A stretch of 64,000 bases of DNA, from the NCBI GenBank assembly GCA_014695325.1, contig JACJNZ010000062.1:1-64000 (forward strand), given 5' to 3'. Below, in pieces: positions 34,320 through 43,418 of this stretch; position 1 is the stretch's first letter, and each line of letters begins with the position of its first letter. The notes under the pieces were generated by a model, which saw nothing but the letters and a program-made list of their open reading frames with translations, had not been told where the DNA came from and did not search any database. Position numbers and translations under genes: made by a program. The DNA is from Cyanobacteria bacterium FACHB-502 (GTDB lineage: Bacteria; Cyanobacteriota; Cyanobacteriia; Elainellales; Elainellaceae).

Positions 34320-36737
34320 ATGCTGAATATTCCTCAACTGCTGGCGCAAGAACTGTCTCTCAAACCCTTTCAAGTCGAGAGTGCCCTGGAACTGTTTGCA
34401 GAGGGGGCAACGATTCCGTTTATTGCTCGCTATCGCAAAGAGCGCACGGGTGAACTGAACGAAACGCAGTTGCGGGATCTGCTCGATCGCCACACTTACC
34501 TGACCGAACTTGAAGATCGCAAAGTTGTCATTCTCAAATCGATCGCCGAACAAGGCAAGCTCAGCGACGAATTGCAGCAGGCGATTCAAAACTGTCTGCT
34601 CAAAACGGAACTGGAAGATTTGTATTTGCCTTATCGTCCAAAGCGGCGTACCAGAGCCACGATCGCCCGTGAGAAGGGGTTGGAGCCTTTAGCTCAATGG
34701 ATTAAATCCCTCAATCAGCCTGCTGCAAAGTCGGCAAGTCTGGAGCAGGAAGCCGCAAAGTATGTTTCGGAAGAAAAAGGCGTGAAGTCAGCGGCGGAAG
34801 CTCTGAAGGGCGCGTCGGATATTCTGGCGGAGGAAGTGGCGGATCAGGCGCATCTGCGATCGTATCTGCGCGATTTTTTGATGGAGACCGGGCTGTTTAT
34901 TTCGCAGGTGAAAGCGGACTTTCCCGAAGGCACGACCAAGTTTGAGATGTATCGCCGCTATCAGTCAAAGGTAAAGACGATCGCGCCTCACAACCTGCTG
35001 GCACTGTATCGAGGTGAGACAGAAGGTGTGCTGGATGTGGAGCTTGCTTTTGATGCGGATGCAGTGCAGGGCTACTTGGAACGAGAAGAGATTCACACTC
35101 AGGCTGCCCCGATTCGTCAGTTTTATCGGGAAATGCTGAAAGATGCCTTCGATCGCCTGATGAAAACTTCCCTGATTGGCGAAGTGCGGGCTGAGAAAAA
35201 GCTGGAGGCAGATGTCGAATCAATCAAAACCTTTGAGGCAAATTTGCGCGAACTCTTGCTGTCTGCTCCGGCAGGAATGAAGCCCACTCTGGCGATCGAT
35301 CCTGGATTCCGCACGGGCTGTAAGGTGTCGGTGCTCGATCAGACCGGGAAGTTTCTGGAGTACCAGACGGTTTTTCCGCATCAGGCAGAGGGGCAGCGCG
35401 TTCAGGCAGGCAAAACGCTGAAGACATTAATTGAGAAATATCAGATTGAACTGATTGCGATCGGCAACGGCACAGCAGGACGAGAAACCGATGAATTTGT
35501 CGCAGAGGTGCTGCAATTGCTGGAGCGCAAACCGATCAAGGTGATGGTCAATGAGTCGGGCGCGTCGATTTATTCTGCCAGCCCAACGGCGATCGAGGAA
35601 TTTCCCGATCAGGATATTACGGTGCGCGGCGCGATCAGTATCGGGCGACGGCTGCAAGACCCACTGGCAGAACTAGTAAAAATTGACCCGAAATCGATCG
35701 GCGTTGGACAGTATCAGCATGACGTGGATCAAAAGCTGCTGAAAAAGAAATTAGATGAAACGGTAGAAAGCTGCGTGAACTATGTCGGGGTTGATTTAAA
35801 CATGGCATCGAAACAGTTGCTGAGCTATGTATCCGGCATTTCTGCTGCTGTTGCAAACAATATTGTGACGTATCGCAATCAGAATGGGGCATTCCGCGAT
35901 CGCAAAGAACTCCTCAAAGTCGCGAAACTTGGACCCAAGGCGTTTGAGCAGGCAGCAGGGTTTCTGCGAATTCGAGACGGCAAAAACCCCCTCGACAATA
36001 CTGCCGTTCACCCGGAAAGCTACTCTGTGGTGGAACGCATTGCCGCCGATCTTCAGGTGACGCTCGATGCGAAGCACGTTCCTGCGGGGGGTAATCAGAT
36101 TACAGAAGTTGCTGCTCGCTTGAAGAAAACCGACCTGAAGAAATATGTGACGGAGACGATCGGAGAGCCAACCCTGCGCGATATTCTGGCAGAGCTGGAA
36201 AAGCCCGGACGTGACCCCCGCGCCGAGTTCAAATATGCCACCTTTAAAGAAGGCATCAAGGAAATCAGCGACCTGAAACCGGACATGGAGCTAGAAGGGA
36301 TTGTCACCAACGTGGCGAACTTTGGCGCATTTGTCGATATTGGTGTGCATCAAGACGGACTGGTTCACGTTTCTCAGCTTGCCGATCGCTTTGTGAGTGA
36401 CCCAAAGCAAATTGTCAAAGTCGGGCAGGTGGTGAAGGTGCGTGTGCTGGAGGTGAATGAGTCTCTGAAGCGGATTAGCCTTTCGATGAAATCAGGCGAA
36501 GCAGGCGAAACTTTCCGTGCAGAAGCGAACTCTCGAAATCAGCCTAAACCGCAAGCGAAACCCCAGGATAAACCCTCAGTTAAATCTCAAGTTAAATCCC
36601 AAGTTAAATCCCAAGTTCAACCCCAAACGAAATCTCAAAATAAGTCGCAGTCCGGGCAGCAATCGGCATCAGAACCAAAAGCGGAAAAGCCGCCCAGCCT
36701 GGATGATCTGAAGGCGAGGTTCAATCGCAAAGTATAG
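34320..36737 (+). CDS. tex: RNA-binding transcription accessory protein Tex
   Basis: An about 805-residue Tex protein, a conserved cytoplasmic nucleic-acid-binding factor linked to transcription and stress. The order of parts is N-terminal helical Tex region (FIARYRKERTGELNETQLRD), YqgF/RNase H-like domain (TLAIDPGFRTGCKVSVLD), helix-hairpin-helix repeats (VSGISAAVANNIVTYRNQNG) and a C-terminal S1 domain (LEGIVTNVANFGAFVDIGVH, DGLVHVSQLAD). A lysine/glutamine-rich tail follows with repeated KSQV units, coded by near-identical 15-bp repeats, and ends in SLDDLKARFNRKV. ATG 34320 is chosen by family length; TTG 34296 and ATG 34299 are in frame. Confidence 0.96.
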   Translation: MLNIPQLLAQELSLKPFQVESALELFAEGATIPFIARYRKERTGELNETQLRDLLDRHTYLTELEDRKVVILKSIAEQGKLSDELQQAIQNCLLKTELEDLYLPYRPKRRTRATIAREKGLEPLAQWIKSLNQPAAKSASLEQEAAKYVSEEKGVKSAAEALKGASDILAEEVADQAHLRSYLRDFLMETGLFISQVKADFPEGTTKFEMYRRYQSKVKTIAPHNLLALYRGETEGVLDVELAFDADAVQGYLEREEIHTQAAPIRQFYREMLKDAFDRLMKTSLIGEVRAEKKLEADVESIKTFEANLRELLLSAPAGMKPTLAIDPGFRTGCKVSVLDQTGKFLEYQTVFPHQAEGQRVQAGKTLKTLIEKYQIELIAIGNGTAGRETDEFVAEVLQLLERKPIKVMVNESGASIYSASPTAIEEFPDQDITVRGAISIGRRLQDPLAELVKIDPKSIGVGQYQHDVDQKLLKKKLDETVESCVNYVGVDLNMASKQLLSYVSGISAAVANNIVTYRNQNGAFRDRKELLKVAKLGPKAFEQAAGFLRIRDGKNPLDNTAVHPESYSVVERIAADLQVTLDAKHVPAGGNQITEVAARLKKTDLKKYVTETIGEPTLRDILAELEKPGRDPRAEFKYATFKEGIKEISDLKPDMELEGIVTNVANFGAFVDIGVHQDGLVHVSQLADRFVSDPKQIVKVGQVVKVRVLEVNESLKRISLSMKSGEAGETFRAEANSRNQPKPQAKPQDKPSVKSQVKSQVKSQVQPQTKSQNKSQSGQQSASEPKAEKPPSLDDLKARFNRKV

Positions 36738-36796
36738 GTAAACGATCGCCACCCTTGCAGTAAAAGGGTAAAGCAATGGGGATGTAAAGAATATTA

Positions 36797-36829
36797 GAGG
36801 GGCAGTCAATAACTTAGACTGCTCTTTTA
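36797..36829 (+). terminator. Rho-independent terminator of tex
   Basis: GAGGGGCAGTC pairs with GACTGCTCTTTT (with G-U) around AATAACTTA, ending in TTTT. It lies 60 bp after the tex stop. Confidence 0.7.
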
Positions 36830-37092
36830 TGATTGGGGTATGGGAGAACATTCCCTCAACGCTTCAATTGATTAATGCTCATTAACGTTCGTTAACGTTC
36901 CTCCGAGATTCATTTGCAGTTTGTTTAGCTTGCTTCAGTTGGCGATCGACTGTTTGCAAATTTATTGCGCTACTGATTTACCATTGCTTCGCTCCAGGCA
37001 GTGAGAACAATCAAAATTCTGCAACAAGCTCCTGCAAAATGACGTGATTTGGTTGGTTTGCCGTCCACCCTATTCCTATTGAGGTCAAAACG

Positions 37093-37245
37093 ATGAATAT
37101 TTTCCAGTCATTCGGCAATGCAATCCAGTATTTGGCTGAAGGTGTGGCGCGCTTCTTTGACAAGAATGATTATCCTGAAATTGGAGTGCAGCCCTTTAGC
37201 GGCGACTACTATTCTGAAGTTAACTTTAAGCAAATCGAGAAATAG
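37093..37245 (+). CDS. Small conserved cyanobacterial protein (50 residues)
   Basis: ATG 37093 follows GAGG by eight bases. The product starts MNIFQSFGNAIQYLAEGVAR and continues FFDKNDYPEIGVQPFSGDYY, ending SEVNFKQIEK. The YPxIGVQPFxGxxY centre matches a family of very short cyanobacterial proteins that I recognise by pattern only. The N-terminal half is an amphipathic helix, suggesting membrane association or partner binding. It is too short for ordinary ORF thresholds. Function unknown. Confidence 0.78.
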   Translation: MNIFQSFGNAIQYLAEGVARFFDKNDYPEIGVQPFSGDYYSEVNFKQIEK

Positions 37246-37613
37246 CTTTTCTGCAACTAAGCGATACATTATTTGACTCAGGAACGGCCTCCAATCTGCC
37301 CTGAGTTAAGTTAGGCAGATAACTGAGAATTGATTTCTGGATCGATCGCCTTAAAAAAGCGCATTAGACTCAGAAACCAAATTCCTGGTTGTCTGCTTTT
37401 GTCTGCTTTACTGTGCGATCGCCTGCTTAGAAACAAGCGGAAAAAAGAATCAATTGAGTTAAATTAGGCGAATGCTCTACTGGAACATAGCAATTGAGGT
37501 CGCTGTATTGCTCGCCATATCACTCACTGTATCGCTCAGTATGATACGCATTTAGATCTGACTTTCCATATCCAAGGTAAGCAAATCAGACAAAGATTTA
37601 ACCGTCTTGTCTC
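37246..37613. other. Intergenic region
   Basis: No gene is seen. CTCAGG and CCTGAG (37276-37307) could form a hairpin after the small gene but lack a T run. Around 37500-37550 the phrases GTATTGCTCGCCATATCACT and GTATCGCTCAGTATGAT look like a degenerate direct repeat. Confidence 0.4.
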
Positions 37614-38510
37614 TTAAGTGTTCCTCGAAGAATGTTGAAAGGAATAAATTAACCTTCCCGAAGACTGGGTCGAGCAGCGAAATAAATCTCCGGCGTTGAA
37701 GCCTTGCTGAATCTCCTTCTGGCTTAGCCCCACTGATGCCGAGGTAATGTATAGGTCGGTCAACTGAACCCCCCCAAACGCAACGCTAGTGGGACATTGA
37801 ACGGGCAGCCTGATGCGCTGAAGTTCCTGACCTTGGGGATCAAAGCAGACAATACACCTGCCGCCCCAGAGGGCAGACCACAAGTTTCCCTCAACATCGA
37901 TCGCCAGTCCATCGGGTTCTACAGCTTCATCGGTGAGATCAATGAATACCCGCCGATTCCAAATCTTGCCCGCTTCTAAATCAAAGTCATAAGCATAGAT
38001 TTTGTGCAGGGCAGAATCGGTCAGATAAAACGTTGATCCGTCAGGACTCCAGCCTAAGCCATTAGAAATTGTTAGCCCGGTTTCCATCACCTGCAGCGAA
38101 CCATCTGGATCATAACGATAGAGTTCTGCCTGGGCAGGGGCTTCGCTCACCGAGCCGATCCAAAACCGTCCTTGAGCATCGCATTTGCCGTCATTAAAGC
38201 GCGTGTTGGGATGGGGAAATTGAATTTGATACAGCGTTGTGGTTTCGCCTGTTTCCGGGTCGAGCAGCGCAATTCGATCGCCCAATGCCATCAAGATCTG
38301 ATTGTTGCTTGCGAGGACGATCGCGCTCACTGGGGCATCCAGCTCAAAGAAGCGATCGTGACCTGTTGCCGGGTCGAACTGGTGAACTCGATAATTGTAC
38401 ACATCGACCCAGAAAAGCATCTGGCGATCGGCATCCCACAGCGGACACTCACCCAGCCGGGCACGGGCAGCCAACACATTTTGAACGGTGCTTTGGATAG
38501 ATTGGCTCAT
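37614..38510 (-). CDS. SMP-30/gluconolactonase family protein
   Basis: A 298-residue six-bladed beta-propeller lactonase. Metal-site features are present: the N-terminal LGECPLWDADRQMLFWVDV with the metal Glu, NTRFNDGKCDAQGRFWIGS, SNGLGWSPDGSTFYLTDSAL with the metal Asn and Asp, and EPDGLAIDVEGNLWSALWGG. It most likely hydrolyses a sugar lactone such as gluconolactone in the cytoplasm. The last 25 residues (GRLIYSFQHSSRNT) extend past the usual end. No sugar-pathway gene is adjacent. Confidence 0.9.
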   Translation of the reverse strand: MSQSIQSTVQNVLAARARLGECPLWDADRQMLFWVDVYNYRVHQFDPATGHDRFFELDAPVSAIVLASNNQILMALGDRIALLDPETGETTTLYQIQFPHPNTRFNDGKCDAQGRFWIGSVSEAPAQAELYRYDPDGSLQVMETGLTISNGLGWSPDGSTFYLTDSALHKIYAYDFDLEAGKIWNRRVFIDLTDEAVEPDGLAIDVEGNLWSALWGGRCIVCFDPQGQELQRIRLPVQCPTSVAFGGVQLTDLYITSASVGLSQKEIQQGFNAGDLFRCSTQSSGRLIYSFQHSSRNT

Positions 38511-38634
38511 GCAGCAATAAAATAACGTGACCTGTCGAGTTTAAAGGGAAATGCTTGTTTGCCGTTACTTCGATCGGCTATACTCATAGCACTTTCGGAT
38601 TGGCTTTCCCAAAGTAAGCTAAGATGTAAAACGC

Positions 38635-38706
<72 letters not shown>

Positions 38707-38889
38707 TTAAGTAAGAATTTCTGTCACATCAAACAGAATTCGATAAATGGCAGTGGGGCTAAGCTGCTGCAAAATTCGCAAATGAGCTTCGGCATCAGGA
38801 CGACGACGCAAACGCGCCACAATTTGAGTTTGGGCATTGGGTAGGCAGCGAACCACACACCAAGGATTGAGTTGATTGTAATAAGACAT
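38707..38889 (-). CDS. Small conserved cyanobacterial protein
   Basis: A 60-residue protein, MSYYNQLNPWCVVRCLPNAQ then TQIVARLRRRPDAEAHLRIL, LSPTAIYRILFDV. It is recognisable as a widespread small cyanobacterial protein of unknown role, with a beta-alpha-beta pattern. ATG 38889 fits the family; the open frame extends 21 codons upstream without support. Its stop codon abuts the 3' end of tRNA-Val(CAC) on the other strand. Confidence 0.7.
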   Translation of the reverse strand: MSYYNQLNPWCVVRCLPNAQTQIVARLRRRPDAEAHLRILQQLSPTAIYRILFDVTEILT

Positions 38890-39126
38890 GGCAAATGAGG
38901 ACGATCGCAGCAAAGACGATCGCATAAAGTTTGTAAGCGAAACTGTGACCAATCGAAACCGAGCAGATTAGGACGAACGCAAATTACCCGTCGATCGACT
39001 GGTGCAAAGTATCTGTGAGTGGTTGAAATGGTGAGAAACTATGAAGACGTAGGCGTTGCGACTACTTCACCTACGCTCTCGTTGACTCTTCAATCACTAT
39101 AAACTGCTTATAGTTCTGAGTCAACT

Positions 39127-39138
39127 GCTTATATAAGC
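39127..39138. promoter_or_regulatory. Palindromic operator candidate upstream of XRE gene
   Basis: GCTTATATAAGC is a perfect 12-bp palindrome, 20 bp before the XRE start. Related half-sites CTGCTTATAG (about 39106) and AGCTGTTTATAAAGCTG (39136-39152) surround it. The spacing fits autoregulation by the XRE protein. Confidence 0.5.
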
Positions 39139-39157
39139 TGTTTATAAAGCTGTTGCA

Positions 39158-39394
39158 ATGACCGAGGTACAAGAACCAGAAAAGGAGTCACCCCTCAAGA
39201 AGCGTCGAGATGAACTGGGCTTGACTCAACGAGATGTTGCAATAGCAATTAACGTATCCGTGCAGACGGTCAGCAATTGGGAAACGGGGCGATTCAAGGA
39301 GGTTCGCTTGACGCTACCTCAAGTTAAGGCACTTTGCCGAGTGTTGCAGTGGTCGATCGATGATTTACCGGATGACTTTAGACCGGAAGATTGA
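39158..39394 (+). CDS. XRE-family helix-turn-helix regulator
   Basis: A 78-residue Cro/CI-like DNA-binding protein consisting of little more than one helix-turn-helix domain: KKRRDELGLTQRDVAIAINV and SVQTVSNWETGRFKEV, then LPQVKALCRVLQWSIDDLPD. Similar single-domain regulators control toxin-antitoxin and defence islands. It is 80 bp from the 3' end of the converging NACHT gene and behind a palindrome that may be its own operator. A role in controlling the island is inference. Confidence 0.88.
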   Translation: MTEVQEPEKESPLKKRRDELGLTQRDVAIAINVSVQTVSNWETGRFKEVRLTLPQVKALCRVLQWSIDDLPDDFRPED

Positions 39395-39474
39395 AGGGAC
39401 GATCGTTTCCCTATTCTTCCTCAAAATCGATCGCCCTACACTTTTAATTATTTGAGCGCAGTAGTTCAACGAGT

Positions 39475-42123
39475 TTACTCCCTTAAGATGTTCCACAGTG
39501 CTGTAATTCCATGAGAGACATACTCAGATTCCTGATTTTGATCGATCCATTGTGCAAGGGCGATTGTTGTGGGATTAGGGATAGCAGTAGAACCCAGAGC
39601 TTTACCTAATTGTCCCAATGCCCAAACTGCACTAGAACGTACAAGAAAGCCTTCATCCTTGAGCAGGGGTAGCAGAGCAGCCACCACTGATTCTGATGCT
39701 TGACCTAGCTCTCCTAACGCACTTGCTGCACTAGAACGTACCCTAGACTCTTCATCCTTGAGCAGGGGTAGCAGAGCAGCCACCACTGATTCTGATGCTT
39801 GACCTGACTCTTGTAATGCACTCGCTGCACTAGAACGTACATGGGAGTCTTCATCCTTGAGCAGTAAAATTAATTGCTGCACAGCCTCTTCCGGTTTTCC
39901 TAGAGCAGCCCGATATCGGCTCAATCGAACTTTGTCGATCGCTTCACCAACTGCTTCTAATTGCTGTAAAGCTAGTGCTTCATAACCTGTTTCGCTCAAG
40001 CTGCACAAAACCTTAAAGACGCGACGCTGAATAACATCAGGAACAAGTGGTGAACGGTTTGCCTCTAGCTCAACTAATCCTTTCAAAATTTCTTGAACCA
40101 GGCTTTCGTCTGTAACCTCGATGTTTTCGGCTAAACAGATTCCTGCAAACAGAAGATTGCGGTGCAGCCATTGCTCATAAGGAGTGGGTTGGTTAAAAAT
40201 CTCCTTCAGTATCTTTGCTGGATTACTGCGTTTCTGCTGCGCGATCAGCAAAAGCAAGACTTCTCGCCAGTGCGGATCGTGAAGGTGATCTTGAATATGT
40301 TCCAACACCACCTCAAAGTCTTCTTCCTGTCGATCGCGAATCTCCTGCGTTGTCAAATATTCCTGAAAGGTTTTGTGGACAAACGCATATCGATCGCGCC
40401 CCTGCTTGCTGAGAAGTCCGGCTCGATCGCCAATAATCCGGTCTAAAAAGCGTTTTGCCTCGGCTTTGGCTTGGTGTCGATTAACTTTCTTCATCCTCTG
40501 AGTATTCATTTCCTGAATATATTGAGCCAACTGATCAAGGAGTTCATCGCGATCGATCAGCGTGCCGCCTTCGTTGTCGCCTGTGCCGCCCTGCGAGTGA
40601 ATCCAGTATGCCAACCGCTCCATTAACCGCCGCAGATCGTCAAGCTCTAAATATTCCAAAATCTCGTGATTGCTCAGTTCCTTATTCGCATCCCACGATG
40701 TGAGCAATGTATTCACAGCTTTGTCATACAGCTTATGGCGTTCCTTCGGCAAAACCGCCTGATAGCGATGAATCAGCGCAATGATCGTGAGCAGCAACGG
40801 ATTACGCGCCAGTAGTTTGATGCGATCGCTCTCCGCAAGGGCTTTCCTCAGACTTTCTTTTCGTCGTTGTGCCTCTGCTTTTGTGGCAAAGCGGCTCTCA
40901 TACCAGTGGTCAATAAACGCCTGAATCTGATCGTCGTCAAACGGCAAAATCTCATAGTGCGGAAACTCATCGGTGCGAAAGAAATCGGGTTTATAGCCTG
41001 CCGGACGAGAGGTAATAATCGCAGGATTGCGGCGATGGGTTCCCAAAAAGCTCTCAATTCGCTCAACCACCTTATAGCGTCTTGCCTCTTCTGCCACCTC
41101 ATCCAATCCATCCAGTAAGATCAGTGCTCGCCCATCCTTCAGCCAATGCTCAAAAAACTCTGGCGGCAGTTCAAGCCCTAAATCTGCCTTCACCATCTGT
41201 CGTGCATACTGCAAAATATTGATTTCAGGCTGCTTCATCAGATCGCGAATCTTGATTAGAATTGGCAGCCAATCCACCGTTTTGTCTAGCCCTACAAGTT
41301 CCGGCTTGCCCTGCGCTAGCATCACTGCACAATAGCTCATTAACGTTGTCTTGCCAGAACCAGGGGCACCCAACAGCACCACTCGCTGAACTTGAGACGG
41401 CTTCAATAATTGAGCCGCTGAAATCTTGGGCTGACTGGTCTGCCTGCTGGCAAAGCGCGATCGATTTCGCTGCTCCCAAAGAAGCTGAGCCTGTAAATCT
41501 CCCTGGACTTCTAGCGGCAAACCTTGTTCTAAAAAACTGAACTCCGTTTGTGCTTTTCCCTGCACATTGGGCATCACAAAAATTTCAGCTAACTTTTCGG
41601 CTCGTTCAATCTCCTGCCCTTCAACTGCAATTCCCGCAAACCGGACATCATCAAAGCAATGAATGAGCTGTTCAAAGTATCTTTCCTTTGCTACCTGGAA
41701 TTTGAGGTAAGAATTAGTCTGCTCAAAGTAGGTGCTGGTAAATTCTTTGATCCAAGGCATTACTCGGCTTTGAATCAATTCAACATTTTTCTGCTTCGCG
41801 ACTTGCAAAAACTTCTTTTCCAGAAGGGCATTATCCGGCATTCCTGCCCCTGTTAAAGGTTTCTGTAGCTCTGCCTGAACTCCTGAATCCTGAAAAAACT
41901 GATGCAGAAATTTTGGAATAAAATCTGGCTCATATTTAGAGAAAAGACGATGCCCCGGAGGTTGCTTTTCCTCTTGTGCCTGAGCCATCACCATGCCCTC
42001 CCGTAGGGCTTTTTCCAATTCAGTCGGGTTGAGCTTGCTATGAACTGCTTTAAATAATGCAGGTGCAGCTTTTATCGCAACCGGACTCAGCAATCTGACA
42101 AGGGCAGCAGTTTCAAGAGTCAT
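39475..42123 (-). CDS. NACHT-domain NTPase with HEAT repeats (bacterial NLR-like)
   Basis: An 882-residue STAND-type signalling NTPase. Residues 1-240 form a helical effector or adaptor region without recognised motifs. The NACHT module follows: Walker A VVLLGAPGSGKTTL (about 249-262), Walker B RALILLDGLDEVAEEA (about 332-347), sensor ITSRPAGYK, and the winged-helix part RYAFVHKTFQEYLTTQEI (about 580). The C-terminus holds HEAT repeats (VRSSAASALGELGQASESVV), two of them nearly identical. Several bacterial NACHT proteins of this layout defend against phages by sensing ligands through the repeats; this role is inferred. ATG 42123 is preferred over TTG 42132. It lies in the tRNA-bounded island. 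Confidence 0.9.
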   Translation of the reverse strand: MTLETAALVRLLSPVAIKAAPALFKAVHSKLNPTELEKALREGMVMAQAQEEKQPPGHRLFSKYEPDFIPKFLHQFFQDSGVQAELQKPLTGAGMPDNALLEKKFLQVAKQKNVELIQSRVMPWIKEFTSTYFEQTNSYLKFQVAKERYFEQLIHCFDDVRFAGIAVEGQEIERAEKLAEIFVMPNVQGKAQTEFSFLEQGLPLEVQGDLQAQLLWEQRNRSRFASRQTSQPKISAAQLLKPSQVQRVVLLGAPGSGKTTLMSYCAVMLAQGKPELVGLDKTVDWLPILIKIRDLMKQPEINILQYARQMVKADLGLELPPEFFEHWLKDGRALILLDGLDEVAEEARRYKVVERIESFLGTHRRNPAIITSRPAGYKPDFFRTDEFPHYEILPFDDDQIQAFIDHWYESRFATKAEAQRRKESLRKALAESDRIKLLARNPLLLTIIALIHRYQAVLPKERHKLYDKAVNTLLTSWDANKELSNHEILEYLELDDLRRLMERLAYWIHSQGGTGDNEGGTLIDRDELLDQLAQYIQEMNTQRMKKVNRHQAKAEAKRFLDRIIGDRAGLLSKQGRDRYAFVHKTFQEYLTTQEIRDRQEEDFEVVLEHIQDHLHDPHWREVLLLLIAQQKRSNPAKILKEIFNQPTPYEQWLHRNLLFAGICLAENIEVTDESLVQEILKGLVELEANRSPLVPDVIQRRVFKVLCSLSETGYEALALQQLEAVGEAIDKVRLSRYRAALGKPEEAVQQLILLLKDEDSHVRSSAASALQESGQASESVVAALLPLLKDEESRVRSSAASALGELGQASESVVAALLPLLKDEGFLVRSSAVWALGQLGKALGSTAIPNPTTIALAQWIDQNQESEYVSHGITALWNILRE
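39618..39864. repeat. 99-bp tandem repeats inside the NACHT gene
   Basis: CTTCATCCTTGAGCAG recurs at 39651, 39750 and 39849, exactly 99 bp apart; GCACTAGAACGTAC recurs with the same period. Each unit codes one 33-residue HEAT repeat. DNA identity between the first two is very high, showing recent duplication or gene conversion. Confidence 0.9.
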
Positions 42124-42154
42124 ACAGGGCAAAACTCATGCTTTGAGCCTCATT

Positions 42155-42331
42155 ATGGCTCATCCATCAGGCATGGTGAAAAGACGCAAAGCCAATGCAG
42201 TGAATTGCAAAAGCAATGTCACTCATCACAATCCTTCTGTAACCAGCCGCAAAGCCAATGCACCCGATCGCAATCCTTCGGTAACGCCTCACAGTCTTAA
42301 TGCGATCGATCGCAATCCTTCTGCAACTTAA
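42155..42331 (+). CDS. Small repetitive reading frame (doubtful gene)
   Basis: A 58-residue frame (ATG 42155) dominated by imperfect 14-residue repeats: SRKANAPDRNPSVT, PHSLNAIDRNPSAT and diverged copies before them. The coding DNA (42184-42328) is a 42-bp minisatellite built around CGCAATCCTTCTGTAAC and GCAAAGCCAATGCA. It lies divergently 31 bp from the NACHT start. There is no clear ribosome site, so it may be a noncoding minisatellite between the two genes instead. Confidence 0.35.
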   Translation: MAHPSGMVKRRKANAVNCKSNVTHHNPSVTSRKANAPDRNPSVTPHSLNAIDRNPSAT

Positions 42332-42408
42332 CCTATTCTCAGTACGATCGTTAAACTTCTTGTTTCAATGGGCACATTAAATATGTAAATAATTACTGAA
42401 GGTGCACT

Positions 42409-42783
42409 ATGCCTAGCCCAGATACCAATCGTCGCCTCACCCCTGCTGTGCTCAATCAAGATGTCGATGCCTTTAACGGTTATCGCACGATCGTGGGTTA
42501 CAGCACCAAACGTTTCAACGCCACACCCGAAGCCTTGCAGCAGGCATATCAAACCATGCTGGCACAGCAGCAAGCCGAAACCGAAAAGCTAGCCCTGTAT
42601 CGAGCAGCTTCTGACGCAGCACGACTGGCAGAATGGGAATTTCACAACGCAGTGCTGGCAATGAAAGAAGTCGTCAAAGGGCAGTTTGGCTCAGACAGCA
42701 ACGAAGCGCAATCTGTCGGTCTGAAAAAGAAATCCGATCGCAAGCGTCCCACTCGTCAAAAAGTGACACCAATCGCAAGTTAG
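42409..42783 (+). CDS. Helical hypothetical protein
   Basis: A 124-residue soluble protein. The start (LTPAVLNQDVDAFNGYRTIV) is followed by a long helix (AYQTMLAQQQAETEKLALYRAASD, in pieces), a conserved AEWEFHNAVLAMKEVVKGQF segment, and a basic tail (GLKKKSDRKRPTRQK). I have the impression that this belongs to a recurrent accessory family of cyanobacteria without known function. The ribosome site GAAGG is six bases before ATG 42409. It lies in the island, divergent from the NACHT gene. Confidence 0.7.
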   Translation: MPSPDTNRRLTPAVLNQDVDAFNGYRTIVGYSTKRFNATPEALQQAYQTMLAQQQAETEKLALYRAASDAARLAEWEFHNAVLAMKEVVKGQFGSDSNEAQSVGLKKKSDRKRPTRQKVTPIAS

Positions 42784-43418
42784 TACAGCCAAACCAAAGA
42801 AAGCGATCGCCCCTCAACTTCCCAATCCCGACTCTGCTTAATTGCCGCTCGATCTCCCAAGCTCCCTGCTCTGGATTCAGTTGATTACTATACTTCCAGG
42901 CAACACAGATAAGGGAATCAAAGCCGTTGCTGATCCGATTCGGGCGATCGCCTCCAACAACAGCAAGGGCAAACATCGCCAAGGGAGAAGCGATCGGGAC
43001 AGCGAAACAAACTGCTCAGCACCAGAGTACGAGATGCCGATCGAAAACTGTTTGAGCTGCTTATGCTAGAAAACGGGAGCCAACTTATTCGGTCCGCTTC
43101 AGAAAGTGAGTGAGTTGTTCTACCAGTAATCAGCTAAGGCTCAATAAATAAAAGGTAAATCAAGACTGATGCGGAATGGCAAGAGATTGAACTGCTGCTC
43201 CCGCCTAAAAAGCCGTTGGGGGCTTTACCGTGTTTGTGAGTGGTGGGATGACTACAGAGCAGGCATTCCATAGGTCTTGCTTAAAAGTAGAGCCACTTTA
43301 CCTAACCCACTACAGTCTGATGCACTACCTAGTATTCCAGTGCAGCATTCGGAAGAGAAATCAACTGTGCTTTGCCTGCTAGAATCTTGAAGGAATTACC
43401 ATTATTGCCTGTCCTACA
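42784..43418. other. Island intergenic region with decayed DNA
   Basis: 635 bp without intact genes. The only recognisable item is an IS5-type transposase stub at 43162-43239, listed separately. The rest looks like decayed mobile DNA. Confidence 0.5.
43162..43239 (+). pseudogene. IS5-family transposase N-terminal fragment
   Basis: The frame reads KTDAEWQEIELLLPPKKPLG then ALPCL and a stop. The pattern TDAxWxxIxxLLPPxKP is the characteristic first 20 residues of IS5-group (IS427/IS1031-like) transposases. Neither the DDE core nor terminal repeats can be seen. Confidence 0.5.

Noticed and set aside
38396-38402. TGTACA-like sequence as the missing left end of the CAST
   Set aside because: It lies inside the coding sequence of the SMP-30 gene and has no neighbouring GACA-N7-TGTC repeats.
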